This document shows, one piece after another, positions 27,335 through 36,343 of a stretch of 64,000 bases of DNA (its first letter is position 1; every line of letters starts with the position of its first letter). The notes under the pieces are model-generated. The model was not told where the DNA came from, searched no databases, and saw nothing but the letters and a program-made list of their open reading frames with translations. The stretch spans positions 2,832,501 through 2,896,500 of the forward strand of contig NZ_CP095053.1 of the NCBI RefSeq assembly GCF_022921095.1, given 5' to 3'. Position numbers and translations under genes: made by a program. Source of the DNA: Hymenobacter aerilatus. Lineage in GTDB: Bacteria > Bacteroidota > Bacteroidia > Cytophagales > Hymenobacteraceae.

Positions 27335-28561
27335 TTAGCGCGCTTGCATAGCGGGTTGGGGTCGCGCCGGGGTAGGCACCCTTGCCGGGTGGGTAGGCGT
27401 TGGGGCAGGCAGTTGCCGGGCCTGCTCGAAGAAAGCCAGCGTATTCGCCAGCATCACGTGGGCATCGAAGTGCGTGCGCCCGAAGGCGTGCTGCCGCTGC
27501 CGCAGCTGCTCCACTCGTGTCGGAGTTGTGAGGAGTTCTTGTAGATAGTCTGCCAGCTCGACTGGTGGCGTAGCAACTGGTATCAGTGCTTCGGGGGTAG
27601 GCGCCAGTAGCTCCGGGATGCCGCCCACTGCCAGCGCCACGGCTGGGCACTCGGTGGCCATAGCTTCGAGCAACACCAGTGGGCAGTTTTCGCGGGTGGC
27701 GGCGTGCACGTAGAGGTTGGCGGTGCGCAGCAGGGCCATTATCTCGCGGTGGTAGCCTAGCAGCACCACGTGCTGTTCCAAGCCGGCCGCGGCAATTTGC
27801 TGGCGCAGATGCTCCTCGTCTTCGCCCTTACCTACTAGCACCAACACAAAATCAGTGTATTGTTGCCGGAGCGCGGCGGCTACCTGTACTAGGTACCGCT
27901 GATTTTTGCGCGGCTCCAATTGCCCTACGTTTAACACGATAGTCCGATTAGGAAACATCGCCCGCAGATCGGGTACGCTGGCTGGGAGAGTAGGCTCAGC
28001 GGGAGGCGTCATGTCCACGCCGTTGTATACAACGGTTGATTGGGCATCGGCCGGTAGCCAGGGTAGGGTGCGTTGCAGCACGTAATCCGATACCCCAATG
28101 AAAAACTGCGTTTTGCGCAGCAGAAACGTGTACCAACGGTGCAGAAAGCGCGCCGACAGGCCTGAAAGGTGCAGTTGATGCACCAGTTCCTCGGCCGGGT
28201 GGTCGTTGAAGTGGCCGGTTACGATTACGGGTGCCTGGTCGCGCAGGGCTAGCCGGGCAGCCCAGCCACTACTTACGTCCTGTGCATTCACCACATCGTA
28301 GCGGGCGGTGCGGTCGATGGCAAAATATATCTCAGCTACGAAGCCTAGTTCTATCCCTATGCGCGTACCCGATTGGCCAAATAGGCCTAGGGCACGACGG
28401 AAAACTCCAATGGCGCGTCGTACCATTGGCCGCAAGCTGGCCTGCGTGATTACCGTCACGGTATGGCCTTCGCGCTGAAGTTGCTCGGCCAGTCGCTCGT
28501 AGTGCACGCGCACCCCAGAAGGGGCACCCGGAACCATTAAGGAGGTCAGCAGGATGTTCAT
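27335..28561 (-). CDS. Glycosyltransferase family 4
   Basis: This 408-residue GT-B transferase begins MNILLTSLMVPGAPSGVRVH with the usual Gly-rich acceptor-domain loop. The donor domain includes TIVLNVGQLEPRKNQRYL and ENCPLVLLEAMATECPAVAL, where the EX7E motif sits. The C-terminus is a Pro/Ala-rich tail. The start codon overlaps the stop of the flippase gene by 4 bp, so the two are translationally coupled. Confidence 0.9.
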   Translation of the reverse strand: MNILLTSLMVPGAPSGVRVHYERLAEQLQREGHTVTVITQASLRPMVRRAIGVFRRALGLFGQSGTRIGIELGFVAEIYFAIDRTARYDVVNAQDVSSGWAARLALRDQAPVIVTGHFNDHPAEELVHQLHLSGLSARFLHRWYTFLLRKTQFFIGVSDYVLQRTLPWLPADAQSTVVYNGVDMTPPAEPTLPASVPDLRAMFPNRTIVLNVGQLEPRKNQRYLVQVAAALRQQYTDFVLVLVGKGEDEEHLRQQIAAAGLEQHVVLLGYHREIMALLRTANLYVHAATRENCPLVLLEAMATECPAVALAVGGIPELLAPTPEALIPVATPPVELADYLQELLTTPTRVEQLRQRQHAFGRTHFDAHVMLANTLAFFEQARQLPAPTPTHPARVPTPARPQPAMQAR

Positions 28562-30138
28562 GGCGTGAGGGAGCTAGTCAGTGGCTCAAAAGAAGGAAAC
28601 AGCGGCTGTCGGCGCTCCAGAAAAGCAGCATAGCGGGCCAGGCTGGCATGCAACGGGGTAGGCAGGCCCGCTACCTTGCGTAGGCGGTTTAGTCCCTGCT
28701 GCAAGTGCGGGTGCAACTCGCTAGAAGGCCAGCGTAGCACCACAACGCCCAGAGCCAGGCCACCCATAGCAATCTGCGCCACAAGGGTAAGCAGGGCCGG
28801 ACTGCCTACGGAGCGTAGACCCAGCGACACGGCCATAATCCCTACCCCTACAGCGGCGGCGTTCAGAAGACCTGGTAGGTACATAGCTAGCAGCTGCCGG
28901 TACCGAATACCAATGTCGTTGTGAGTGATGCGCATGTATAAGAAGGTGCGCACCACCTCGCCCGTGCCGATAGCGGCCGCAATACCCAGCAGGCCATAGT
29001 CGCGCAGCAGCCAGAACAAGCTGGTCAGCAGCACCATGAACTCCAGGTTCAAAATCACTTTCTGGCGCAAATTTGCCCGTGCATCAGCCACAATACCAGC
29101 AAACATAGTGGTCATACTCAGCGGAATAGCGAAGCACAGCATCCGCAGAATCGGAACCGAGTCCATCCACTTGGGCCCAAGTAGCACCTGCACCATCTCG
29201 GGGGCTGCCACAGCAACGCCGGCGCACATAGGCAGGATGACGGTAGCTACCAGCGTGCTGCTTTTCAGGTAGAGCGCCCGTACGCGCGGCACATCTTCCT
29301 GAATTTTGCTAAATGCTGGGAAGGCCACCCGCGCCAAACTATTAGTCAGGAAATACATGGGCAGGTACAGCAGCATGTAAGCACGGTTGTAGATACCCAG
29401 CAGCGTACTCCCCAACAGGCGCCCGATCAGCAATGTGTCGAGGTTGCCATTCACAAACTCCAGGAAACTGATAACCGATACCTTGCTCCCGTAGCCAAGC
29501 AACTTGGCATATGGCTCGCGGCTGAAGATGAGCTGAATAGAGTGGCGTACCAGCGCGTAACTCATCAGGGTTGCAAACAACTGCTGCGCCAGACTGGCCA
29601 GAATTAGGCTCCACACGCCCATACCAGCCCAAGCCATGGTGATGCCTACCCCGCCATAGCCCAGAATATAGGCTAGCACATCTATTTTGGCAATGGAGTC
29701 GAAGCGCATTTCGCGCCGGAGCAGGCTGGCGGCGGTAGTACCGATGCCCACCAGCACAAAGCCTAGGGCTTGCATTCGCACGATGGGTACCACCGCTTCA
29801 TTTTTCAGGAAGAATACTGACAGTGGCGCCAACAGCCAAGCTAACCCAGCCACCACAATGCTCAGCCCAATGCTGGCCGTGAAAGCCGCTCGAATATCCG
29901 TTTTACTGATTTCTGGTCGCTGCACCAGCGCGTGGCCCAGGCCCATTTCGGCGAAATAGCTACCGAAGCGCAACACCACGCCCGACATGGCCACCAGACC
30001 AAACGCGGCAGGGTCCAGCAAACGCGCCATCACCGCCGTGTAGCCAATCTGCATCAGTGCATTTGCCACGGTGGCAGCGGTAGTCCACTGCACCCCGCGC
30101 ACAGCGGCCGATGCTACATTGCTAGAGGTTACTGCCAT
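28558..30138 (-). CDS. Lipopolysaccharide/exopolysaccharide flippase, MOP superfamily (Wzx candidate)
   Basis: This 526-residue polytopic protein of the MOP exporter superfamily should flip the lipid-linked repeat unit across the inner membrane. The N-terminus (GVQWTTAATVANALMQIGYTAV) and the early motif LLDPAAFGLVAMSGVVLRF are typical of the PST/Wzx family. At least twelve hydrophobic helices follow. The C-terminal 60 residues are hydrophilic. It is preceded by a long hairpin after the wzc-like gene and followed by a coupled GT4 gene. Confidence 0.9.
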   Translation of the reverse strand: MAVTSSNVASAAVRGVQWTTAATVANALMQIGYTAVMARLLDPAAFGLVAMSGVVLRFGSYFAEMGLGHALVQRPEISKTDIRAAFTASIGLSIVVAGLAWLLAPLSVFFLKNEAVVPIVRMQALGFVLVGIGTTAASLLRREMRFDSIAKIDVLAYILGYGGVGITMAWAGMGVWSLILASLAQQLFATLMSYALVRHSIQLIFSREPYAKLLGYGSKVSVISFLEFVNGNLDTLLIGRLLGSTLLGIYNRAYMLLYLPMYFLTNSLARVAFPAFSKIQEDVPRVRALYLKSSTLVATVILPMCAGVAVAAPEMVQVLLGPKWMDSVPILRMLCFAIPLSMTTMFAGIVADARANLRQKVILNLEFMVLLTSLFWLLRDYGLLGIAAAIGTGEVVRTFLYMRITHNDIGIRYRQLLAMYLPGLLNAAAVGVGIMAVSLGLRSVGSPALLTLVAQIAMGGLALGVVVLRWPSSELHPHLQQGLNRLRKVAGLPTPLHASLARYAAFLERRQPLFPSFEPLTSSLTP

Positions 30139-30163
30139 TTAGTTGTGCGTTAAATAGTTGTCA

Positions 30164-30227
30164 GTTAGTAGCTACCTATTGGGAGTTGCCATTAAAATCA
30201 GACAACTCCCAATGGGCAGCTACTAAC
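30164..30227. promoter_or_regulatory. Large hairpin between wzc- and wzx-like genes
   Basis: GTTAGTAGCTACCTATTGGGAGTTG pairs with CAACTCCCAATGGGCAGCTACTAAC across a loop of about 14 bases, with two or three imperfect positions. It occupies most of the 92-bp gap. No T-run follows on the minus strand, so partial termination, RNA processing or a mobile palindrome are all possible. Confidence 0.6.
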
Positions 30228-30230
30228 TCA

Positions 30231-32618
30231 CTAGCTGCCGTAATTATAGGCTTTGGTTTTATAGCGGTACTCGTAGGTATTGGCGAAGTGCACGTCGTTG
30301 ATGACAGTGTACAATTGCTTCACCTTCTGGTCGCGATACAGCTCGTCGATTTGCCCTACCATTTCGCGGTCGGTGTAGTTTTGGCGCACTACATATAGGT
30401 TAGCATCCAGGTGCTGGAGCAGCACAAAGAACTCTGATACATAGCCCATGGGCGGAATATCTACCATCAGGTAGTCATACTCCTCCTTGAGTAGCATAAT
30501 CAGGTCTACCAGGCGCTTCGACTCCAACAGCTCCGTGGGGTTATGCGGAATCGGGCCGCAGGCCAGCACATCCAGGTTTGGAATGTCGGTCACAATGCGG
30601 GCTTCTTCCAGCGTGCTTTGGCCGCTCAGGTAGGTGCTCAGGCCTTGGGGTGCCTTGTGGTCGATGCCCAGGTAGGGCGCCACAGCCGGGCGGCGCATAT
30701 CGCATTCCAGCAAAATCACGCGGCGGCCGCTGCGGGCCAGCTCGGCGGCCAAGTGCACCGAGCAGAAGGTTTTGCCCTCGCCCGGCACCGACGACGTAAC
30801 GCCGATAACGCGCTTGTCGAGGCCAGCCGAGAGGTATTGCAGGTTTACCCGAATTGAGCGGAAGGCTTCCACAATGGGGCTACGTGGGTCCTGGGTCTGC
30901 ACGCGGCGGTCCTTGCTGGTACCGTGCGGAATCACGCCCAGCAGCGGAATATCTGTAATGCGCGCTAGGTCTTCTTTGCCCTGCACGCGGCGATTAGTCT
31001 TGTCGATCAGCAACACCAAACTGGTAGGGATGGCCAAGCCAGCCAGCAGAGCCAGCAGCGCTACCAGCGGCGGCTTAGGCGCTGCCGGACCAAGACCAGT
31101 TTGCCGGGCTGGGTCCACGATTTTCTTATCCGTAGTGTTGGTAGCCAGCGCAATGGCGGCTTCGTTGCGCTTTTGCACCAGAAAGCTGTAATTCTTCTCG
31201 GTGGATTCGCTCGTAGTTTGCAGCGAGTTCAGCTGACGCTCGTTTTCGGGGGTGCTGCTCAGCTGGCTACGCACAGCGCTCAACTGCTGGTCCAAATCGC
31301 GTAGAGCAATTTCCGAGGTGCGGGCCAAGCTACCCAAGGTCTGAATCAGCTGCTCCTTGGTAGTGCTGATTTTTTCGTCCAATGCCACCACCTGGGGGTT
31401 TATGTCGCTGGCATTCACGGCCAATACGGCGCGCTCGTTGTTCAGGTCCGTGAGCTGCTCAATCAAATGCGTAACCGTAGGATCGGAAACGCCGGCGCTG
31501 CTGAGGGTCGCTACCTGCGACTTGCCGCGGTGCTGCCGCAAGTAAGACAGCATGCTTTCGTAGAATTTCTGATCGGTGGCCACACGGGCGCGCATGGTGC
31601 CCAACTGTGCCTGCTGCTGAATGTCTACACCCGACTGCACGCCTACGTCTACCACGTTGCGGGAAGCCCGGAAAGAGCTGAGGTTGGCAGTGGAGCGGGA
31701 ACGAGAATTTGACAGTTTGCCAATCTCATTGTCCAGAAAAGCAATGGTCTTGCGGCCCGTTTCATTTTTCTGGTTCAGGTCATCCTGTACGTAGGTGGTC
31801 ATCAGCGTATTCAGGAAGCGTTGCTCCTTTTCAGGCACACTGCCCCGAATGCTCAAGAGCAGAATCCGCGACTCATGCTCAGTGGGTTGCACTTTCAGGC
31901 GCTGCTGATAGTCAGCAGTCAAGCTGCTCATATCATTGAGTCGGAAGAAGTACTGCTCACTACCAGTAGCGGGGTAGCCCGGCTCGGTATTAATGACGAC
32001 CGACAGCAAAGGCGTGCGGAGCGTGTCGCCTGCCGCTATGGTCTGGTCAAACTGCACATCTTCTACCTCGCGCACCAGTTCGCCCGAGAACAACTGGCGC
32101 AGCTCGCCCTTGTCGGCCTCGGCGTGCACCCGGAAACGACCATTAGCTAGAGGCTCTACATACACGGGTACTCCCGTCAACTGTGGCTTATCAGCTAGGG
32201 TTTGCACCTGAAATGGCACGCCCCCTGTGGCCCGTTCGCGCACTTTCAGCTTGCGAACCGAGTTCAGCCAAGAGTTAGGCACGGCGTAGTAGCTCACGGA
32301 AAAAGGCAGTTGCTCCAGCGTGCGGCGCACCATGTCGGCTGAGGTGAGCAGCCCTACCTCATCCTCAATCTTTACTCCACGCTGCTTGTTGTTGTCCAGC
32401 AATTGAAGCAGTTCTTGGGTTTGCTTGGAGCCGGTAGACTGGTCGCCAATAAGCATGGTCGACTGGTAGTCGTATACCGGTGATTTTACAGCCAGATACA
32501 GCCACGCGCCTAAGCCCGCGAGTAGCAGGCAGCCCACAAACCACGGCCAGCGACGCCGGAGCTTAAAAAAAAGCTCGTGCAAATCTATTTCCTCTGAAAA
32601 AGCAGAACGGGTTTCCAT
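30231..32618 (-). CDS. wzc: Wzc-like polysaccharide co-polymerase and BY-kinase
   Basis: This 795-residue inner-membrane protein controls polysaccharide chain length and export through tyrosine autophosphorylation. The N-terminus carries a Wzz domain with a first helix at about 30-50 (WPWFVGCLLLAGLGAW). A long periplasmic coiled-coil section follows (about 270-480). A second helix (PLVALLALLAGLAIPTSLVL) leads into the cytoplasmic kinase. The kinase has Walker A (SVPGEGKTF), Walker A-prime (VILLECDMRRP) and Walker B (YLMVDIPP). The Tyr cluster of BY-kinases is at the C-terminus (YEYRYKTKAYNYGS). No separate phosphatase gene is seen in the cluster. Confidence 0.94.
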   Translation of the reverse strand: METRSAFSEEIDLHELFFKLRRRWPWFVGCLLLAGLGAWLYLAVKSPVYDYQSTMLIGDQSTGSKQTQELLQLLDNNKQRGVKIEDEVGLLTSADMVRRTLEQLPFSVSYYAVPNSWLNSVRKLKVRERATGGVPFQVQTLADKPQLTGVPVYVEPLANGRFRVHAEADKGELRQLFSGELVREVEDVQFDQTIAAGDTLRTPLLSVVINTEPGYPATGSEQYFFRLNDMSSLTADYQQRLKVQPTEHESRILLLSIRGSVPEKEQRFLNTLMTTYVQDDLNQKNETGRKTIAFLDNEIGKLSNSRSRSTANLSSFRASRNVVDVGVQSGVDIQQQAQLGTMRARVATDQKFYESMLSYLRQHRGKSQVATLSSAGVSDPTVTHLIEQLTDLNNERAVLAVNASDINPQVVALDEKISTTKEQLIQTLGSLARTSEIALRDLDQQLSAVRSQLSSTPENERQLNSLQTTSESTEKNYSFLVQKRNEAAIALATNTTDKKIVDPARQTGLGPAAPKPPLVALLALLAGLAIPTSLVLLIDKTNRRVQGKEDLARITDIPLLGVIPHGTSKDRRVQTQDPRSPIVEAFRSIRVNLQYLSAGLDKRVIGVTSSVPGEGKTFCSVHLAAELARSGRRVILLECDMRRPAVAPYLGIDHKAPQGLSTYLSGQSTLEEARIVTDIPNLDVLACGPIPHNPTELLESKRLVDLIMLLKEEYDYLMVDIPPMGYVSEFFVLLQHLDANLYVVRQNYTDREMVGQIDELYRDQKVKQLYTVINDVHFANTYEYRYKTKAYNYGS

Positions 32619-32674
32619 ACCAGATAGTCCTTAATTAGGTTAGCAGCAATAAGCAGATCGTCTATCCGACCGTT

Positions 32675-33457
32675 CTACTTGAGAATAAAGCCCAGCAGCA
32701 GCACAATAGATGACACGCCTGCAAAAACCAGGGCCAGGTTGCCAGCATTGGCGCGGGTAGTGCGGGCTTTCAACGGCTCCACATACAATGCGTCGTTGGG
32801 GAGCAGGTAGTAGTAGGGCGATTGGAGCAGCTTGGGGTCGGTGAGATTGATGAGCACAACTTCCGAACCATTTAAAGTTTGCCGCACCAGTTTCACGTTT
32901 TCGCGGTTGCCAAATTCCGTTAGGTCGCCGGCCATACCCAGGCCTTCCAAAATGGTAGCCTGTGGGTTGTAGATGAAGTAGCGTCCTGGCGCGCGAACCT
33001 CGCCCAATATTGTCACTTTAAAGCTCAGCAGCTTCAGCAGCACATTCACATTGAGTACGTAGTTGCTAATGCTTTTCTGCACCAATGCCTGTGCTTGGTT
33101 GATATCTAGCCCTTGCACTTTCAGCTTGCCTACAGTGGGTAGGCTAATGTTGCCATCCTCCCCAATAGGGTAGCCTGTCATATACAAAGTGCCAGGGTCA
33201 CCAGAGTTCATAATCTGGGTTCCGGTGATGTTAAATGGCTCCGTCAGCTTTGGATCGGCGCCTTGCACCCGAATGCTAAGCACATCGCCAGGTTGCAGCC
33301 GGTAGTTGGGCCGAGGGTTGGGTACCGCCACCGGCGCTTTCACAGAATAGCTGCTACTCTGCAGGTAGGGCAACTTTTCTTGCACCACGCAGCTTTGCAG
33401 ACTTACTGCCCAAACAACCAGAAAAAAAAGCAGACGTGAGCGGAGGGGTAGACGCAT
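32675..33457 (-). CDS. wza: Wza-like polysaccharide export lipoprotein
   Basis: This is a 260-residue outer-membrane export protein. I chose the ATG at 33457, which gives a lipoprotein signal (FFLVVWAVSLQSC, Cys about 23); the longer frame from 33568 runs into the AT-rich leader. The poly-export domain begins at YRLQPGDVLSIRV, and the SLBB-like part includes VTILGEVRAPGRYF. The C-terminal hydrophobic helix (LALVFAGVSSIVLLLGFIL) is common in Bacteroidota homologues. It is the first gene of the minus-strand operon and precedes the wzc-like gene by 56 bp. Confidence 0.92.
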   Translation of the reverse strand: MRLPLRSRLLFFLVVWAVSLQSCVVQEKLPYLQSSSYSVKAPVAVPNPRPNYRLQPGDVLSIRVQGADPKLTEPFNITGTQIMNSGDPGTLYMTGYPIGEDGNISLPTVGKLKVQGLDINQAQALVQKSISNYVLNVNVLLKLLSFKVTILGEVRAPGRYFIYNPQATILEGLGMAGDLTEFGNRENVKLVRQTLNGSEVVLINLTDPKLLQSPYYYLLPNDALYVEPLKARTTRANAGNLALVFAGVSSIVLLLGFILK

Positions 33458-33980
33458 AAACGCGGGGTAAGAGAATTGCAAGAAGAAGGAATGATTATGG
33501 ACGTACAGTGGGAGTAGTAGGATTTTTTTGAATATAACGATGTTTATCCTATATCCGTCGATTAGCAAAGTTAAGACACAAAAGCCTGTAATTTATTGTT
33601 AATCGTATAAATTATATGTATATGCTAAGTTAACAAAGTGATAATATGTTTATGTATCAGCTTGTATAGCTGCACAACATAAGTACATAATTTTAGCTAT
33701 TTCCAAGACCCATACGTGACATAAGAAATAGCGTTACATAAGATACGTTTTACTTTTAACACCCAGATTTCGGGCAGACACGTATACAGCTGGCAAATTT
33801 TGGCTACCTGACTTCATTCGATACTACCGGTACGCTATTCATTATATATGATAAATACTTGTATATCTGATAGAAAGCTAAACTATTATCAGTTTATAGC
33901 TTCCTCTAATAGCGAGTAAGTATAGCTACTTCCTTTTACTCCTGTTAGCAGCAGATTAATTTTATACTGCTGCTTTGCTT
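33458..33980. other. AT-rich intergenic region upstream of the wza operon
   Basis: About 520 bp between divergent genes, strongly AT-rich from 33540 to 33975. It should contain the promoter of the long minus-strand operon and that of the amine oxidase. Apart from a candidate -7 box, no gene or strong hairpin is visible. Confidence 0.6.
33566..33573 (-). promoter_or_regulatory. Candidate -7 box for the wza-wzc operon
   Basis: Read on the minus strand, TAACTTTG matches TAnnTTTG about 110 bp before the chosen wza start. A TTTTG lies only a few bases upstream, too close to act as the -33 element, so the call is tentative. Confidence 0.3.
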
Positions 33981-35258
33981 ATGGATTCTACCGATGTTGT
34001 AATTGTGGGCACTGGTGCAGCCGGCCTAATGGCGGCCCGCACATTAGCCCAGGCCGGCCGCCAGGTGCTGGTGTTGGAAGCCCGCAACCGGGTAGGCGGC
34101 CGGGTGCATACCTACACGCCCGCCGGTTTTAGCGCCCCTATCGAAACAGGTGCTGAGTTTTTGCATGGCGCAGTGCCTCTCACGCGGGCTTTGCTAGCCG
34201 AAGCAGGCCGCACGTGGCACGTCTCAGAAGGCCGGGCCTATGCCGTGCGGGGTGGACAACTGCAGGAAGACGACAACTTCTTTAAACACCTGCCGCAACT
34301 ACTCGATAAGCTACAGGCGCTGCCGAACGATCTGCCACTGGCTGATTTTTTACAACAGGAATTTTCGGGAGAGGAGCACCGGACTCTGCGCGAGATGGCC
34401 CTGCAGTTTGCCGAGGGCTACGACGCAGCTGACCCGACCCGCGTGAGCGCCTGGGCCCTGCGCGACGAGTGGGCCAGCGGCGACGCTGACGACTCGCCAA
34501 GACCGGTGGGCGGCTACGGCCCGCTGCTGGACTGGCTGGCCCAACAAGCTCAAGCTGCCGGCGCTACGCTGCAACTCTCGCGGCCGGTACAGGAAATCCA
34601 GTGGCAGCCAGGGCAAGTGCTGCTTATTGATCAGCAGGACCAGCGTTATCAGGCGCGCCAGTTGTTGCTCACAGTGCCCTTGGGCGTGTGGCAGCAGCCA
34701 GCAGAACAACCGGGGTATCTACGCTTCACGCCCGAGTTACCCGAGTACCGGGCAGCGGCGGCGGCGCTGGGCTTTGGCATGGTTACCAAGTTCGCGCTAG
34801 AATTTAAGGAGCCCATTTGGGAGGTCAAAATGCCCGAAATGGAGTTTCTTTTCTCCGATGCTACGGTGCCTACCTGGTGGAGTCAACAGCCCGATGCACG
34901 CCCCTTGCTGACAGGCTGGCTGGCCGGCCCGGCTGCCGAGCGCCTACGACAGCACTCAGAGGAGCAGTTGCTGCAGCACGCGCTGGAGTCCTTAGCGTAT
35001 TTGCTGGACACTACGCCTACTGCGCTCCGTGAGCAACTCCGGGCGTGGCACGTAACCAACTGGGGCGCCGACCCACTGGCAAGAGGCGCCTACTCCTACC
35101 CTACCGTACAAGCGGCTCCAGCCCGCGCCCTGCTGGCTACACCCATTGCCAACACCTTGTTTTTTGCGGGCGAAGGTCTTTACGAAGGCCCAGCTACGGG
35201 CACCGTTGAGGCGGCGCTGGTAAGTGGCCAGGAAACAGCACGCGCTATGCTGGCGTAA
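33981..35258 (+). CDS. FAD-dependent amine oxidase family protein
   Basis: This 425-residue flavoprotein belongs to the monoamine/polyamine oxidase superfamily. I chose the ATG at 33981; the frame also opens at TTG 33975. The N-terminal FAD-binding fold is clear: VVIVGTGAAGLMAA, the acidic VLVLEARNRVGGRVHTY and ETGAEFLHG. The C-terminal flavin motif is FFAGEGLYEGPATGTVEAALVSG. There is no signal peptide, so it should be cytoplasmic. Substrate-site residues cannot be assigned. It is monocistronic and ends next to a convergent small gene. Confidence 0.9.
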   Translation: MDSTDVVIVGTGAAGLMAARTLAQAGRQVLVLEARNRVGGRVHTYTPAGFSAPIETGAEFLHGAVPLTRALLAEAGRTWHVSEGRAYAVRGGQLQEDDNFFKHLPQLLDKLQALPNDLPLADFLQQEFSGEEHRTLREMALQFAEGYDAADPTRVSAWALRDEWASGDADDSPRPVGGYGPLLDWLAQQAQAAGATLQLSRPVQEIQWQPGQVLLIDQQDQRYQARQLLLTVPLGVWQQPAEQPGYLRFTPELPEYRAAAAALGFGMVTKFALEFKEPIWEVKMPEMEFLFSDATVPTWWSQQPDARPLLTGWLAGPAAERLRQHSEEQLLQHALESLAYLLDTTPTALREQLRAWHVTNWGADPLARGAYSYPTVQAAPARALLATPIANTLFFAGEGLYEGPATGTVEAALVSGQETARAMLA

Positions 35259-35267
35259 TGTGGTCAG

Positions 35268-35690
35268 TTACTCGATACTCTGCAGCCAAGCATCAGCCTC
35301 AGACATCAGCGAAAAGCGCTTGTACAGTAGCTGGTTGGGTGAAATTGAAATGATAGATTGCGTTGCCAACCGATGCACTGGGTCTTCGCCTTCTACAATG
35401 GCGCAAAATCCGAAACCTGCTTCGGCTATGGCACGGGGCACCCAATTTGTGGCAATCCATTGCTGCGCCTCAGCCGAGAGCGGGCGCCGTCCACCGTGCT
35501 CCGACAAAATTTTAGAGGCACCTGTACGCAGCAATAGTGCTAATACCTGCTCGTAGAAGGCCTCCAATGCCGTTTGGGTGATGCGCTCAGCACTCCAGGC
35601 CAGATGTACGTACCCGATTGTATTGTAGAGTAGGCGCCCCGCCTCGTTCTGATAAAACTGAGTTTCGCGCGCTCGTATCAGTGTATTCAT
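35268..35690 (-). CDS. Small STAS-like hypothetical protein 1
   Basis: This protein of about 140 residues has no signal peptide or membrane segment. I chose the ATG at 35690 (MNTLIRARE). It shares a layout with the next gene: a central Ser/Glu patch, then a Trp-x-x-x-x-Trp-x-Pro-Arg-Ala motif (WIATNWVPRAIAEAG). A CAIVEGEDP strand and a C-terminal EADAWLQS helix follow. The overall pattern resembles the SpoIIAA/STAS-like proteins that are expanded in Hymenobacter, a resemblance I judge by eye only. The function is unknown. Confidence 0.6.
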   Translation of the reverse strand: MNTLIRARETQFYQNEAGRLLYNTIGYVHLAWSAERITQTALEAFYEQVLALLLRTGASKILSEHGGRRPLSAEAQQWIATNWVPRAIAEAGFGFCAIVEGEDPVHRLATQSIISISPNQLLYKRFSLMSEADAWLQSIE

Positions 35691-35789
35691 AACCAACATC
35701 TACCCCCTACCAAAACGCTAAGGATGCGGCCCCATGTGCAAGGAGCCTGCCACCTTTGTGGATAGTGTTTATGCTGGTGAGAGTAGCTG

Positions 35790-36236
35790 CTATTCTGACA
35801 GTACTGGCTGCTGCAAGATCTTGTGCAGCCAGCCTTTCGCCTCTTCTATGGTAGGCTGAGTTACAGGCTGAATCTCGTACTCCTTGTTAGCTAGCGTTTT
35901 GGTACTATAGCTGGCCGCGGCAATCTGCCCAAATACATTTTCCGACTGCACAATGCAAATGTGGCGGATACCGGCAGCGTAGGCCCGCGGGTTCCAGTCA
36001 GTATTCAGCCAATGTTGGTCGTCAGAGGTAAGGGCACTCATCTGGCGCGTATCGGCCAGCCAGCCCAATAATGGGGTGCGCTTGGCCTCTTCTTGATAAC
36101 AGGCCAAGGCCTCGTTCATCATGGCCTGAAACTGCTGCCGATTGGCGAAAGAGTGCCACTGGGTGATGATGCAAGGCACATTCGGGTCGAACAAGATAGA
36201 GCCGTAGGTGTAAGCAGCCAGTGTAATATCAGCCAT
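35790..36236 (-). CDS. Small STAS-like hypothetical protein 2
   Basis: A 148-residue paralogue of the neighbour. I chose the ATG at 36236 (MADITLAAY), although the frame opens at 36251. Shared features are a Trp near 77-80 (HWLNTDWNPRAYAAGIRH), the following strand (ICIVQSENVFGQ) and a C-terminal TIEEAKGWLHK helix. The identity between the two appears low outside these motifs. The 99-bp spacing and same orientation suggest an old tandem duplication. The function is unknown. Confidence 0.6.
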   Translation of the reverse strand: MADITLAAYTYGSILFDPNVPCIITQWHSFANRQQFQAMMNEALACYQEEAKRTPLLGWLADTRQMSALTSDDQHWLNTDWNPRAYAAGIRHICIVQSENVFGQIAAASYSTKTLANKEYEIQPVTQPTIEEAKGWLHKILQQPVLSE

Positions 36237-36343
36237 GAAAAGAGTAAGCAATAAACCGGCCTTCGCAACCAGATGGGTAGGACAAGAATACAGTGCGCAG
36301 AAGCGCTACCTACGTTTGCGTTTGCAAAAGGTTGCGCCCAACT

